Positions 46,280 through 57,367 of a DNA stretch of 64,000 nucleotides are shown here, in pieces (positions within the stretch are counted from its first letter, which is position 1; each line of letters begins with the position of its first letter). This stretch comes from Codonopsis lanceolata (taxonomy: Eukaryota; Streptophyta; Magnoliopsida; Asterales; Campanulaceae). The stretch covers positions 110,416,168 to 110,480,167 of the forward strand of contig CM028379.1 of assembly GCA_013146195.2 (NCBI GenBank), given 5' to 3'. The translations under genes were made by a program, and so were the position numbers. Under the pieces are notes generated by a model that searched no databases, was not told where the DNA came from, and worked only from the letters and a program-made list of their open reading frames with translations.

Positions 46280-47535
46280 CCTATCTCTTCTGTTCTACCC
46301 CAAATACCTTTGCAGATCACTCACCCTTCTTGTTCACCAGAAAATGAAGGTCTCGAAGACCCTATCTCTTCTGAACCTGATTTTGGTGAATCTCCTTCTC
46401 TACCCTCTCCAGAATTTTTAAGGGAAGAACTCACCAAAAGTGATCTTCCTCCAGCTGTTATTGAAACAAGAGATCACCCCATCTCTCAAAAAAAATCTTT
46501 GGTGATCTCAACTTAGGAGTTTGTACAAGAAGTAGCGTTCGAAATGAGACTATGTTTGCATCCGCATTCGTGTCTGAAATCGAGCCAAAGAAGATTGATG
46601 AAGCTATCAAAGACCATTTTTGGATTGAAGCTATGCAAGAGGAGCTGAACCAGTTTAAAAGATGCAAAGTGTGGAGCTTCGTTCAAAGACCTACTAGCCA
46701 TCCAGTCATAGGCACCAAATGGGTATTCAGGAACAAGAGAGATGAAGATGGAAATGTCACCAGAAACAAAGCTAGACTGGTTGCTCAGGGCTACCGACAG
46801 GAAGAAGAAATTGACTTCGATGAAACATTTGCTCCTATTGCCAGATTAGAGGCAATCAGACTTTTTCTAGCCTATGAGTCATTCATGGACTTCAAAGGAT
46901 ATCAGATGGATGTAAAGAGTGCTTTTCTTAATGGTGATCTTCAAGAAACGGCATATGTTGAACAACCTCCAGGTTTTGTCATCCAAGACAAACAAGATCA
47001 AGTATACCGACTCAAGAAAGCACTCTATGACCTCAAACAAGCTCCCAGAGCTTGGTACGAAACTCTATCCAAGTTCTTAATTGAACAAGGATTCGTAAGA
47101 GGAAGAATAGACACAACTTTGTTCATCCTCAAGCACAAAGGTCATTCTCTTCTGGTACAAATCTATGTGGATGACATCATCTTTAGATCTACTAATCAAA
47201 GCATGTGCAAGAGATTCGAGAAGCTGATGCAAAGCAAGTTCGAGATGAAAATTATGGGAGAGCTCACCTGCTTTCTAGAACTTCAGATTCAACAGACTAC
47301 AAACGGGATCTTCATCAGCCAAACCAAATATGCAAAGGAACTTATCAAGAAATTTGGTCTTGATTCAGCTAAAGGATTCGAGACACCAATGTCTACCGAC
47401 TGCCATCTTGACAAAGATGAGAAGGGAAAGCAAGAGAACGTGACCAAATATCAAGGAATCATAGGTTCACTTCTTTACCTTACTGCCAGTAGACCTGATA
47501 TAATGTTTGTTGTTTGTGTTTATGCTAGATTTTAG
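46280..47535 (+). pseudogene. Sirevirus reverse transcriptase
   Basis: 46280-46520 is a proline- and serine-rich linker with a stop. 46552-47535 is the RT domain: WVFRNKRDEDG, ARLVAQGYRQEE, MDVKSAFLNGDL, LYDLKQAPRAWY and the catalytic YVDDIIF, with GSLLYLTASRPDI near the end. The stop at 47533-47535 is premature relative to copia RT-RNase H fusions. Confidence 0.92.
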
Positions 47536-48074
47536 GCAGATCCAAAGGAATCATATTTGTTTGCTGCTAAATGTATCATCAAATATGTTTCAACAACTAC
47601 AAATCTGGGTATCTGGTATTCGAAAAGAACAACTTTGATCTAGTTGGGTACTCAAATGCAGACTATGCAACCTGCAAAGTTAGCAGAAGAAGCACCAGTG
47701 AGATTTGTCAATTTCTTAGAAATAGACTTGTCTCCTGGTCATACAAAAAGCAAGGATCAGTTGCAAACTCAACCACAGAGGCAAAATATATTGCTGCCAG
47801 CAGTTGTTGCTCTTAACTACTTTGGATGAAGAAGCAACTAGTGGACTACACCATCAATACTGCAAATTGTCCCATTGTGTGTGACAACGCTTCTGCAATT
47901 TCAATCTCAAAGAATCCAGTGATGCACTCAAAGACAAAGCACATTGATATTCGTTATCATTTCCTCAAGGATCATGGGGAAAAAGGTAACATCTGTTTGG
48001 AATATGTTCCAATTGAACATCAATTGACTGATATTCTCACCAAACCACTGGATGCTACCAGGTTTGCTTATTAA
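47536..48074 (+). pseudogene. Sirevirus RNase H
   Basis: LVGYSNADYATCKVSRRST, then EAKYIAASSCCS at 47740-47816, corresponds to the D and E catalytic region of copia RNase H. After a frameshift, 47826-48074 encodes CDNASAISISKNPVMHSKTK and the HIDIRYHFLKDH motif. It ends four codons after PLDATRF. Confidence 0.88.
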
Positions 48075-48521
48075 AGGAGAAATCTTGGTATGATTGATCT
48101 TACAGCTTAAAGTTTATTTTTTAAGTTTACAAGTTTTCTATCACACCAGCAGACTTAATTGTTACTAACTTTGTTAAGGATATAGCTCAACTACGTTAAG
48201 ACCAAGTTAGTATCTCAGTTTTAAGTGTATTAAAGGGTTAAAGGTTTTTCTAAAAAGGCAAAGGGGTTAAAAATCACTTTTTGTTATTACTTTGAAAATA
48301 TCTTAAGTTAAAAGCCTTTTGAAAGACACTCGTCACTCATCCAATGCATTTTCGCTAAAATGACTTTTCTTCTCCTTTAAATAGATTTTGAACCGCCTTT
48401 TTCAAAACTTTCACAGACCCTCTCTCTCACAGATATTCTCTCTCTACTCAAACCCTTAGTTCTTCTCTGCAACTGCTTCCTCTCTTCAATAATCTTTTGC
48501 TTCTTTTTCCTTATAGCAACA
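48075..48521 (+). promoter_or_regulatory. Promoter- and leader-like region upstream of the env-like ORF
   Basis: After the pol stop, a TTTAAATAGA TATA-like box lies at 48376-48385. It is followed by a CT-rich leader (ACCCTCTCTCTCACAG, then CTCTCTCTACTC) of about 120 bp leading to ACAATG at 48520. The composition resembles a plant 5' UTR. Whether it drives transcription is inference. Confidence 0.4.
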
Positions 48522-48524
48522 ATG

Positions 48525-48871
48525 GTAAGCTTTAATTTCCGACACTCATTAGTTTACTCTCTTTTGATTTATGCTTATTATTTCTTCTTCTGAGTCATAT
48601 TCTTGAGGAATCCGAAAGGATGCTTTGCGTATCCTGACGGTTTCCGCCATTGTTGTCTATCTCTACAACTTGTAACCAACAGTTTTCTCTGTACTTTGAA
48701 TACTTATTTCTTCGAGAATTATCTATTGATGTTTCTCTACACTTAACTCTCCAAACATTCAAGGGTTTCAATTTTTCTGTCTGAAAATTTATTTTATTTC
48801 TTAAAAATGAAATCTTTGGTTGTTTGTTCTGTCGAGGGAAAAGCCCTAATTTCTGAAAATGGTTTTTGTAG
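48525..48871 (+). other. Candidate intron in the env-like ORF
   Basis: Donor ATG|GTAAGC and acceptor TTTTTGTAG|GTGAAA. Removal fuses the initiator ATG to the long frame. The interior is AT-rich with T-rich tracts, as in plant introns. Confidence 0.5.
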
Positions 48872-49336
48872 GTGAAATCATCTGCCAAGACCAATACCGG
48901 CAAGAAGAAGGTGATTGACCCAGAACAAGTCATTCACCCTAACCCCTCTGGTAACATCCCTGGGTTTCCTCTCTATCCTCCTCCTCACGATATCATTCAA
49001 GAGCTGGAACCCAAGATGTACCTCCCAGGCATGTGCATTGACCTGACAACGGTTCGCACATTTGCTGTCGAGCCAAAATGTGTGACGACATGAATGAGTC
49101 TGGGATTCTCCCCCTCTTCTGTCTCCACGACGAAGACTACAGCAACCTCTTCGCTGAAGAATTCTACCAGCGTATGGAGATTAATCCCAAGCCTCTGTCT
49201 GCCATCCGAGGATGGATTCGTGGATTTCCCTTCTCTCTCTCTACCAAGGTGATATCCAAAGTCATTGGAGTTCACTATGGTAGAGATAGAAAGCTATCCA
49301 TTGTTGAGGCTAACAGAGCCTAGGAAGCAATGAGGG

Positions 49337-49483
49337 TGAAGGTAAATTAATTCAAGTCTAAGCAAACTACTAGCCTATAATTTAGGATCTAAATTGACTA
49401 GTCTATAAATATTCACCTACTAAATATACATAGATACATCCCTAATTAACCGATTCTAATGAATTGGATATATCTCACTAACA
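49337..49483 (-). repeat. 3' LTR of small copia element
   Basis: 147 bp, 37 bp shorter than its partner because of one internal deletion after GGTAAATTAATTC. Confidence 0.9.
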
Positions 49484-50301
49484 GACCCCCGCAGTCGAAG
49501 CGGGAGGGGGACGGATACTGAGACTGGAGCGAAAATCATCAAAAAGGATACGAGGAAGTCCTTTTGTGAATATATCCGCCACCTGGAATCTCGAAGGAAC
49601 ATGAAGTACCCGGACTTGTCCTTTTTCAACTTTTTCACGAACAAATAAAATATCCATTTCAATGTGCTTGGTTCGCTGATGTTGGACAGGATTCCCGGAC
49701 AAATAAATAGCACTTATATTATCACAATAGACAATAGTGGCTTTTGTAATCGGCACATGTAACTCCAATAAGAGATTTCGTAACCAGCAAGATTCAGAGA
49801 CAACATTAGCAACACCCCGATACTCGGCTTCGGCACTAGAGCGAGACATAGTTGGTTGTCGCTTAGATGACCAAGAAATCAAATTGTCTCCCAAGAAGAC
49901 ACAGTAGCCGGACGTGGAACGTCGAGTGTCAGGGCACCCACCCCAATCGGCATCAGTGTAAGAAATGAGAGAAGAAACTGAGGAGCGAGATAAATGAAGA
50001 CCTAAGTGAAGAGTCCCACGAATGTACCGTAGTATACGTTTTAAGGCCGACATATGAACATCTCGCGGGTCATGCATATGAAGACATATATGTTGAACAA
50101 CGTATGATAGATCGGGACGTGTGAAAGTGAGATACTGTAAGGCTCCTGCAAGACTCCGATATAAAGATGGGTTGTCATATGGAACACCACCGGTACCGCC
50201 AAGCTTGGCTTTAGTGTCAACAGGTGTCGCAAACGGCTTACATGACGACATGCCAGCCCGCTCAAGTATCTCTTCAAAGATATTTTTGCCGACTCAAGAA
50301 T
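49478..50301 (-). pseudogene. RNase H of small copia element
   Basis: 50251-49478 is a long open block: GALQYLTFTRPDLSYVV, DADWGGCPDTRRSTSGYCVF, SSAEAEYRGVANV, YCDNISAIYLSGNPVQHQRT and KHIEMDILFVREKV, ending ADIFTKGLPRILFDDF. All RNase H acidic motifs are visible, and the frame runs into the PPT and LTR. Confidence 0.92.
49484..49498 (-). other. Polypurine tract, small copia element
   Basis: Minus-strand GACTGCGGGGGTC abuts the TGTTAGTGAG start of the 3' LTR. Confidence 0.7.
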
Positions 50302-51282
50302 AACCCACCATCATAATGAGTGATCGCTATACCAAGAAAATAATTCAAAGGACCAAGATCCTTCATTGCAAATTCGGATGCAAGAGTAGTCATAATGGAT
50401 CAAGTGAGGAATCGTAAGAGGAGACCAAGATAATGTCATCCACATATAGTAGTATATAAGCAATATCTTGACCCTGTCCATAAATGAATAGAGAATGATC
50501 TGATTTTCTATGAGTGAATCCCATAGTCGAGACATAATCAGCAAAACGTCGGTACCAAGCTCGGGGTGCCTGTTTTAACCCATAGAGAGATTTCTTGAGT
50601 AAACAGACATAGTCCGGATGAGACGTGTCACGAAAACCCATCGGCTGATGCATATAGACAGTTTCTTGTAGCGTGCCATGTAAGAAGGCATTTTTGACAT
50701 CCAACTGATGAATGGACCAGGCCTTAGAGAGTGCAAGGCTAAGAACAGTACGGATGGTAGCGGTTTTACAACCGGGCTAAAAGTCTCCGTGCAATCAACG
50801 CCGACTTGCTGAGACCTGCCATCACCAACAAGACGAGCCTTATACCGCTCAAAAGAACCATCAGATTTCTTTTTATGAGAAAAAATCCACATGCATCTAA
50901 TTACATTCACATTAGGAGGATGGGGTACCAAATCCCAAGTCTTATTTTTAATTAAAGCATCAAACTCATCTATCATTGCTAATTTCCAATTTGGGTCGGA
51001 CAACGCCATTTTAGGATTTGATGGAATAGGTGAAGGAGAAACTGATGTAAGAAGATTAAAATGAACTTTGGGTTTGGAAATGCCATGCATACTTCTAGTG
51101 ACAATGGACCGGGAATGGACAGAATTATTAATAGAAGCGTGAATTGAGGGGCGAAGGAGGAGCAAATGGACTCGGCGGTGCCGTGGGTGGCAGCTCGTGA
51201 GGAGGCGCCAGAGGAGGCAGTGTCGGGCCGAATTACATGTGGACGAGAGAATTGTTCCTGGCCTGGGACCGCAGTGAGTCAC
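50302..51282 (-). pseudogene. Reverse transcriptase of small copia element
   Basis: WIFSHKKKSDGSFERYKARL, then MDVKNAFLHGTLQETVYMHQ, LYGLKQAPRAWY and the catalytic YVDDIIL. Two frame changes (near 50700 and 50390) break it. Confidence 0.9.
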
Positions 51283-51293
51283 CTTGAATTGGA

Positions 51294-52666
51294 TCAGAGA
51301 ATGTGGATCAAGTTGGGCTGCTCATGTTGGGCATGTTCATGCACCAAAGGACTTAAATCATCATTGAGGAAATTATAGTCCCTTGGTAGAGAATCCGTGA
51401 CATTTTTTGCAAATGGGAATTGTTTTTCATCAAAAACAACATGTCTTGAGATAAAAATTTTATGTGTCGTAAGATCGTAACATTTATATCCACAATGGTT
51501 CGAAGCATATCCCAAGAAAACACAAGGATTAGAACGGACATGTAATTTGTTGATGGTAGTAGGAGGGAAGAAGGGAAAGCACAAACAACCAAAAACTCTT
51601 AAATGATCATAAGAAGGAATTCTAGCATAAAGAAGTTGAGTAGGAGATAAATTATGCAACTTTTTATGAGGAATAATATTTAGAAGATACGTAGCCATAG
51701 ATAGTGCATGATGCCAAAAATTAGGTGGCATAGAAGAGTGAGCAAGAAGAGTACGCACCAAATTATTTATAGTGCGGATAGTGCTCGGCTTTCCCATTTT
51801 GTGATGAGGTGTGAGGACATGAAAAACGGAATACCATCCCATTTTTTAGACAATAGGAATGAAAATTTAAATTGTCAAATTCCTTGCCATTGTCACACTG
51901 AAAGCATTTAATAGGCCGTTCAAATTGAGTGTTAAACCAACGACTAAAGGAAAGAAATAAAGGAAAAACTTGTGACTTGTTACTTAAAGGAAATGTCCAA
52001 AGAAAATCTGTGAAATCATCAATGAACAGACATAATATTTATGACCAAGTACTAAGAACGGGAGATGTCCACAAGTCGCTATGAATTATGTCAAATGGTA
52101 AATAAGTACTTGAAGTAGAAGTATAAAATGGCAATTTAACTTGCTTTCCAAGTACACACGAAGGACAAATAGTATTAAAAGAAGAAGAAGGTCGACAAGT
52201 AATTAATCTAGACTTGCAAATGGAGTTAAAGACAGGTGCTCCGGGATGACCTAACCGGTCATGCCATAAACGAGGACATAAAGTATTAAAACTAGAAGGA
52301 GCGGAAGCGAAGGAGCCGGAGTTGTTGGTGATGGGGTACAAATCACCGAGCTATCACATCTCGTAATGGGTATCCCTGCCCGATATCCTTCACGTAAAAA
52401 CCAAATGCATCAAATTCGACAGTTACATTATTATCAGAAGTAAACTTACGAACCGATACCAAATTTTTAATTAAATTAGGTGCGTGAAGGACATTTGACA
52501 ATTTTAAGGGAGGAAAGGGAGAGGGAAACCATTGTTGTCCATAACCCTTAATGGGAATTGTACTTCCATTACCAACAACGATAGATTTATTTAGATTGCT
52601 TAAATCAAAATAAGAGGAAAGCATACCTTGGGAACCCGTCATGTGTGAAGTAGCACCAGTATCCAT
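51294..52666 (-). pseudogene. Protease and integrase of small copia element
   Basis: MDTGATSHMTGSQGML at 52666 is the protease site (D-T-G). 52341-52039 carries LWHDRLGHPG and CPSCVLGKQ of the GAG-pre-integrase zinc region and reaches FDIIHSDLW. A gap around 51850-52035 is out of frame. 51842-51294 has the integrase C-terminus (HALSMATYLLN, then LRVFGCLCFP and CVFLGYASN). Confidence 0.88.
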
Positions 52667-53820
52667 ATAAAGGCGTCATCCCGACGCTCAATGACATAGT
52701 ATGCATAGCCGTCTCAATATCCGTGGGTATGTGAGAAGTAGAGTCAGACATTGGATAGGTATGGGCTGCATATGCCTGGGCTGTGTGTGCTGCATAAGGC
52801 TGGCTTGGCCTATGTCCCAATATTCCACGAGCAAGCAGTCGCCGAGGGAGGGTACCGGGGTAGGGACACGGAGGAGGTGCGTAGGATACCCCCGAGGAGG
52901 AGGTGTCCAGCCAGCATAGTTCCACCATGGGGAAGGGGGCCGCCATGCCTGAAAAGAATTTTGTTGCTGCTGCTGGGAAGAGCCACGACCACCACGACCT
53001 CCGCGACCTCCACCTTCCTGATGTTGACCTTTACCCTTACCATTGCGATTACCTTGATTCTTTCTGCCTTTTTCGTTGCTGTGCCGAGGGTGTACACTCC
53101 CGGCTCCATCCGAAAACTCACCGAACCACCATTATTATCTCGCAACTAACGCAGTTGGTCGATCCTCCCAGCCCATAGCCGTTTGCTTTCGGGTTTCTTC
53201 CAAAATCAATTTGGACCGAGCTTCATAAAATAAAGGGAGCGGGCTGCTTTGCTGAATGAGAGTCGCCACCCCATCATAACTCTCTGACAAACCCGCAATC
53301 AATTGAAGCACCATTCGATTATTAGACACCGAGCCCCGACGTTTTGCAACTGATCTGCCAGGACCTTTAATTTTTGCAATAGGCCGAGACATTAGGAAAG
53401 TCGCCCGCACGGACTCGAGAAAACTGATTCTCCAAATACACCGCACGGGAATTCTTGTTATCGTGAAACAGACTCGCCAATTGTTCCCATTGCTGCTGAG
53501 CCGTAGCATTAGGAGCAAGGATGGTGGTCATCAAGTCATTCGATATCGTGCCATAGATCCATTGGAGGACTATGGCATCAAGGCGAGACCAAAGTTCACC
53601 TCTTCCTTAGCTCGAGCTGGCGGTAACGTCCCGTGCCAGACGATTCAGCTCGCAGTGGAGGAGGGATTATATGCTCAATGACCAGAAATGCACGACAGTG
53701 AATGCGAAAGAGTTCCGCCCACGAGGAGTATTGCCCATTCTCCATCTCAAGAACAACGGGTATGAAGTTCTTAATGTTTGTGACAGTGAGGGCTGGGTGG
53801 AACTTGTATTTGTCAGCCAT
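52667..53820 (-). pseudogene. Gag of small copia element, broken
   Basis: Starts MADKYKFHPALTVTNIKNFI at 53820, then GQYSSWAELFRIHC, the copia gag opening. Later parts (53518-53135) hold LQLIAGLSESYDGVATLIQQ in another frame. The C-terminus (53145-52810) is Gly/Arg- and Gln-rich. I see no intact zinc knuckle. Confidence 0.8.
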
Positions 53821-53901
53821 GGAAGGAAGACAAAGATCACAGAGAAAGAGAGAGAGAGAAGACGCAGAGAATGAGAGAGAAGAGGTCTCAAGGATCGACC
53901 A

Positions 53902-53913
53902 CGTCTGATACCA
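53902..53913 (-). other. Primer binding site, small copia element
   Basis: TGGTATCAGACG on the minus strand, directly after the 5' LTR. It matches the initiator tRNA-Met PBS. Confidence 0.85.
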
Positions 53914-54097
53914 TGAAGGTAAATTAATTCCTTATCTTTCTCAATAATATTCAACGTGATATATACAAAGTCTAAGCAAACTACTAGCCTATAATTTAGG
54001 ATCTAAATTGACTAGTCTATAAATATTCACCTACTAAATATACATAGATACATCCCTAATTAACCGATTCTAATGAATCGGATACATCTCACTAACA
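53914..54097 (-). repeat. 5' LTR of small copia element
   Basis: 184 bp. On the minus strand it begins TGTTAGTGAG and ends TACCTTCA. Confidence 0.9.
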
Positions 54098-55609
54098 GAG
54101 GGGAACCAACACTCCAAGGGAACCTCAAGGCAAAATGCTGAGGAACGTCTTTCCTTTGGACGTCTACTGTTCCAGTCATCTGCTGGCCAAGTCCCTGTTG
54201 TTCAAGAATGGGGCCCACGACATCTTCACAACCCAACAGCTCAATATTTCAAGCACCAATCACCAGAGGATTCACCACAACTACGGCGCCATTATCTTCA
54301 ATGAGCTTCGCTATTACATTGCCACTGTGAAGGACAGCCCCTACTCCAAGAAGCCCTTTGTCCAGATCATCAACTCCCTGCTAAGGGATACGGAAAAAAT
54401 CAAGTCTGTCGTTCAGCCACACGAGCTTATCAAGGTGTCCAAGGACAAACATCTAACTGCTACCTTCCTCAACAAATATGTTGAACATGAGAACAAGAGG
54501 AGGCAGCAAAGAGGGCTCCCAAACATTACTGCTGAAAAGATAGCAAAGCCCACTCCCATGATGGTCACAAGGTTCGACATGGACGCGTATGACGATGCCA
54601 GTGCAGCTATCCGTGCAGCCAAGGCACGATTTCAGAAGGTAACCTTTATCGTTGCCCGTGACATCCTGCAAGAAGCCCGAGAGCTAGCAGATGAGTCAGA
54701 GCATATGTGGAAGCGGCGAAAGGTTGCTCAAGACAGAAAGGCAACTGGTTTCTCGCCAGATGAGGCTGAAGTCTTGGCTGACATCTTTGCCAAGACCAAG
54801 GCTGATGCTGCCAACAAGGCTAGGCAGGAAGCAAAAACAGACGAGCTTTAGGCTGAATGGATACGGAAGGAACTGAAGGTCAGTAGACATACAAAGTCTG
54901 CTGGCAGCTCCTCTGCTGCTGCTGAACAACCACCTTCTCCCCAGCCATCCAATCCTGAACCAACCTCCACTCCCCAGCCATCCCAAACCCCAAAACGCAA
55001 ACCATCATCTGACCAACCCACACCATCACCCAAGCCTAGACGCAGACGATTGCGTAAAGGCCTACCGACCAAGCCATCAGTAGACCCTGTCATCTCTATC
55101 GATGAATCAACTGGATCTCCTGTCTAGCCGCTGAGGTAGCAAAGGAAGTCTGCTGGCAACCAACCATCAACCCCTTCTCAAACCTATCCTACTGAGTCCA
55201 TCTACTCATATGGAATCACCCTTTCCGGAGGAGTCTATCCCTCAGTAGGATCCAACCCTCTTGAGGATTCTATCCCTCAGGAGGAGCCTACCAGATCATT
55301 CATTCCTTCACCTCCCTCTCCCTTCAACTATTCTCTAAACCCCTCTACACCTCACTCACCCACTCCTACCCAAAACAACTCTACCCATTCAGAACCAGAC
55401 CAACCCATTCCACTCATCCTAACCAATTGGTTTCCCCCATCCTATCCTCTGCTACCACGAAGTTCATCTTTGAACTTTCGTCGGTAACATAACTCTTTGC
55501 CAAACCTGCTCCCCTTCCTCCACAACTTCAACCAGTGAGACCATAAGCCATTTTCTATCCCCCTCCTTCCTTCTGGTTCTCAACTGAACCCCTACCTACC
55601 CCTTTCAAT

Positions 55610-56371
55610 TAGGGGTGTCAATCCGAGTCGACAAACAATCAAGTCGAGTCGAACCAAGCCGAACCATGCGGTTTGCTTCGGTTTTTGGTGCTATATGGTT
55701 CGGCTCAGTTTGAGATTTTGGGAAGTCGAATGGTTTGGTTTGGTTTGTGGCTTGACATGTCGAGTCGAGTCAAACTGAACCAAAGCAAACCATTTTGAGC
55801 CGAACCACCAAGTCCAACCACCAAACCAAACAACAAATTCATTAAAATTCCTAACCTTTATACGTTAGTACTTTTATACTATTAATATTTTTATACTATA
55901 TAAACTATAAGGCTAATATTAGTATTTAGGAATTTGCCTTTACACTTTTTGAATTTACATAAACGTTTTTAATATCATTTACGTTATTGTATTTTTATTA
56001 TATTGGATTCAATTTATTGATTATAAGAATTAAAAATGTTAATCCTTTTATTTGAAAGTTTGTGCAATTTTTTTTAAAGTGAGTTTATGAATATAATTGT
56101 ATTATATTTAATTTTTAGTATTTTCTTTAGCGTGTTTTTATAATATTTTATTGGTTTACTTAAATTTTGAATGACTAGAACTCTTTCTAAATTCAGACCG
56201 AACCATGAAACCAAACCGTGAAACCGAACCACAGAACCGAGTCGAACCATCATGGTTCGGTTCAGTTCAGCTCAAGACTTTAAACGGTTTAGCTTCGGTT
56301 TGATTTTTCTCAAACCGATGACATGCGGTTCAGCTCATAATTTGTTCCAAGTCGAACCATTTACACCCCTA
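55610..56371. mobile_element. hAT-type non-autonomous element
   Basis: Ends TAGGGGTGTCAA and TTTACACCCCTA are inverted. The flanks CTTTCAAT (55602-55609) and CTTCCAAT (56372-56379) are an 8-bp duplication with one change. 762 bp, no transposase. Both ends are rich in GTCGAACC/GGTTCGA words in both orientations, around an AT-rich core at 55840-56190. It sits in the Sirevirus env-like region. Confidence 0.8.
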
Positions 56372-56881
56372 CTTCCAATATCTGTGATCATTCGGACACA
56401 GATATTGAAATCCCCCAACCCTTCCTTCATCCCCACCTCAATCCAATTCCTCTTCTACCCATACATTCCCAACACCCGACTCTACTTGCACCTCCAACTC
56501 ACCCTCCCTCCAACACTTCCGCCAACACTACCGATCGTAGAAATTGAGCACATTCATGTAGGCGTCGACCCTTCTCCATCCCAATCGGCAAATGCAGAAA
56601 TTCTGAGCCGCGTGGACACCATATACAACAGACTGGGAGAACTTACCAATATCTCTACAGCTGCTGCAAAACTTGCAACTGCAACGTCCAAGGCTACAGA
56701 CAGGAATGTCGCCATCCTCCACCAATTCCAAGAGGATGTATGGACCAAGTTTGGAGAAATGCGGCACGAGTCTACCGATTTGAAGATCAACATGGAAGCT
56801 CAACGCAACGAGTGTGTTAGACTCTGCTCCACTCTCTCCTACCAACTCTTCCACAGCATAACCCTTCACCTGGGTCACTGA

Positions 56882-57353
56882 CGCCCTCCAGTTCTACAGC
56901 TCAACGATCAAGAAAGAGAAGTAGCTGACAGAGTAGCCAAAGGAAAGGGAAAAAGGCCTTGGTAGCTTATATCTTTCTATCCCTAACCTTTGTACCTATC
57001 TTTTTTGAAAACTCTGTACATATTAAACTTCTCATTTGAAATACAGAAGTGCATTCTTTTCAAAAAAAATGTCTACTATTTAAATTCTTGTTATTTAAAT
57101 TCATATATCTGCTTAGAATTTAAACATCCAGTTTAAATTCATTTGAACTGTTTATCTCTAATCCTTGTGCTTGTTCTTTATATCTCTTCTGTTGTAAGCA
57201 CTTAGATTAGTTGTTACATTTGAGGTGTTTTTTCTTTTTTAATAGAGGCATGTCTGCTGTTATAAAACTTAGAAATATTTTTTTCTAGCATGCTATTATC
57301 TATCCTAAAAAGGTTTTCATAGCCCTCACTTGTAAGTAATGATGACCAGATGC
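56882..57353 (+). other. Sirevirus 3' non-coding region
   Basis: About 470 bp of AT-rich DNA between the env-like stop and the PPT. No frame or known motif beyond A- and T-runs. Confidence 0.6.
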
Positions 57354-57367
57354 AAATAGGAGGAGAT
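57354..57367 (+). other. Polypurine tract, Sirevirus-type element
   Basis: AAATAGGAGGAGAT immediately before the TGTTG start of the 3' LTR. Confidence 0.75.

Larger units (their letters stand above)
49337..54097 (-). mobile_element. Small Ty1/copia retrotransposon (Ale/Retrofit-like)
   Basis: 4761 bp, with short LTRs at 53914-54097 (5') and 49337-49483 (3'). A perfect 5-bp duplication GAGGG lies at 49332-49336 and 54098-54102. It is inserted in the Sirevirus env-like region in the opposite orientation. Gag, protease, integrase, RT and RNase H are recognisable on the minus strand but broken by frameshifts. Lineage is a tentative call from its size, short LTRs and RNase H motifs. Confidence 0.9.
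48522..56881 (+). pseudogene. Sirevirus env-like ORF, spliced and twice interrupted
   Basis: An ATG (48522-48524) is followed directly by GTAAGC, and TTTTTGTAG at 48863-48871 precedes an open frame starting VKSSAKTNTGKKK, so a 347-bp intron is likely. A frameshift at about 49076 follows. The next part (49078-49323) ends at a stop, and DNA is then cut by a copia insertion at 49336. It resumes at 54103 with a domain I recall as the plant transposon protein type (54135-54851). A Pro/Ser-rich stretch with stops, a hAT-type insertion (55610-56371) and a coiled-coil C-terminus (56560-56881) follow. No clear signal peptide or membrane segment is visible, so env-like refers to position only. Confidence 0.65.

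Noticed and set aside
48595..48933. Minus-strand 112-codon frame
   Set aside because: Antisense over the candidate env-like intron; no motif.
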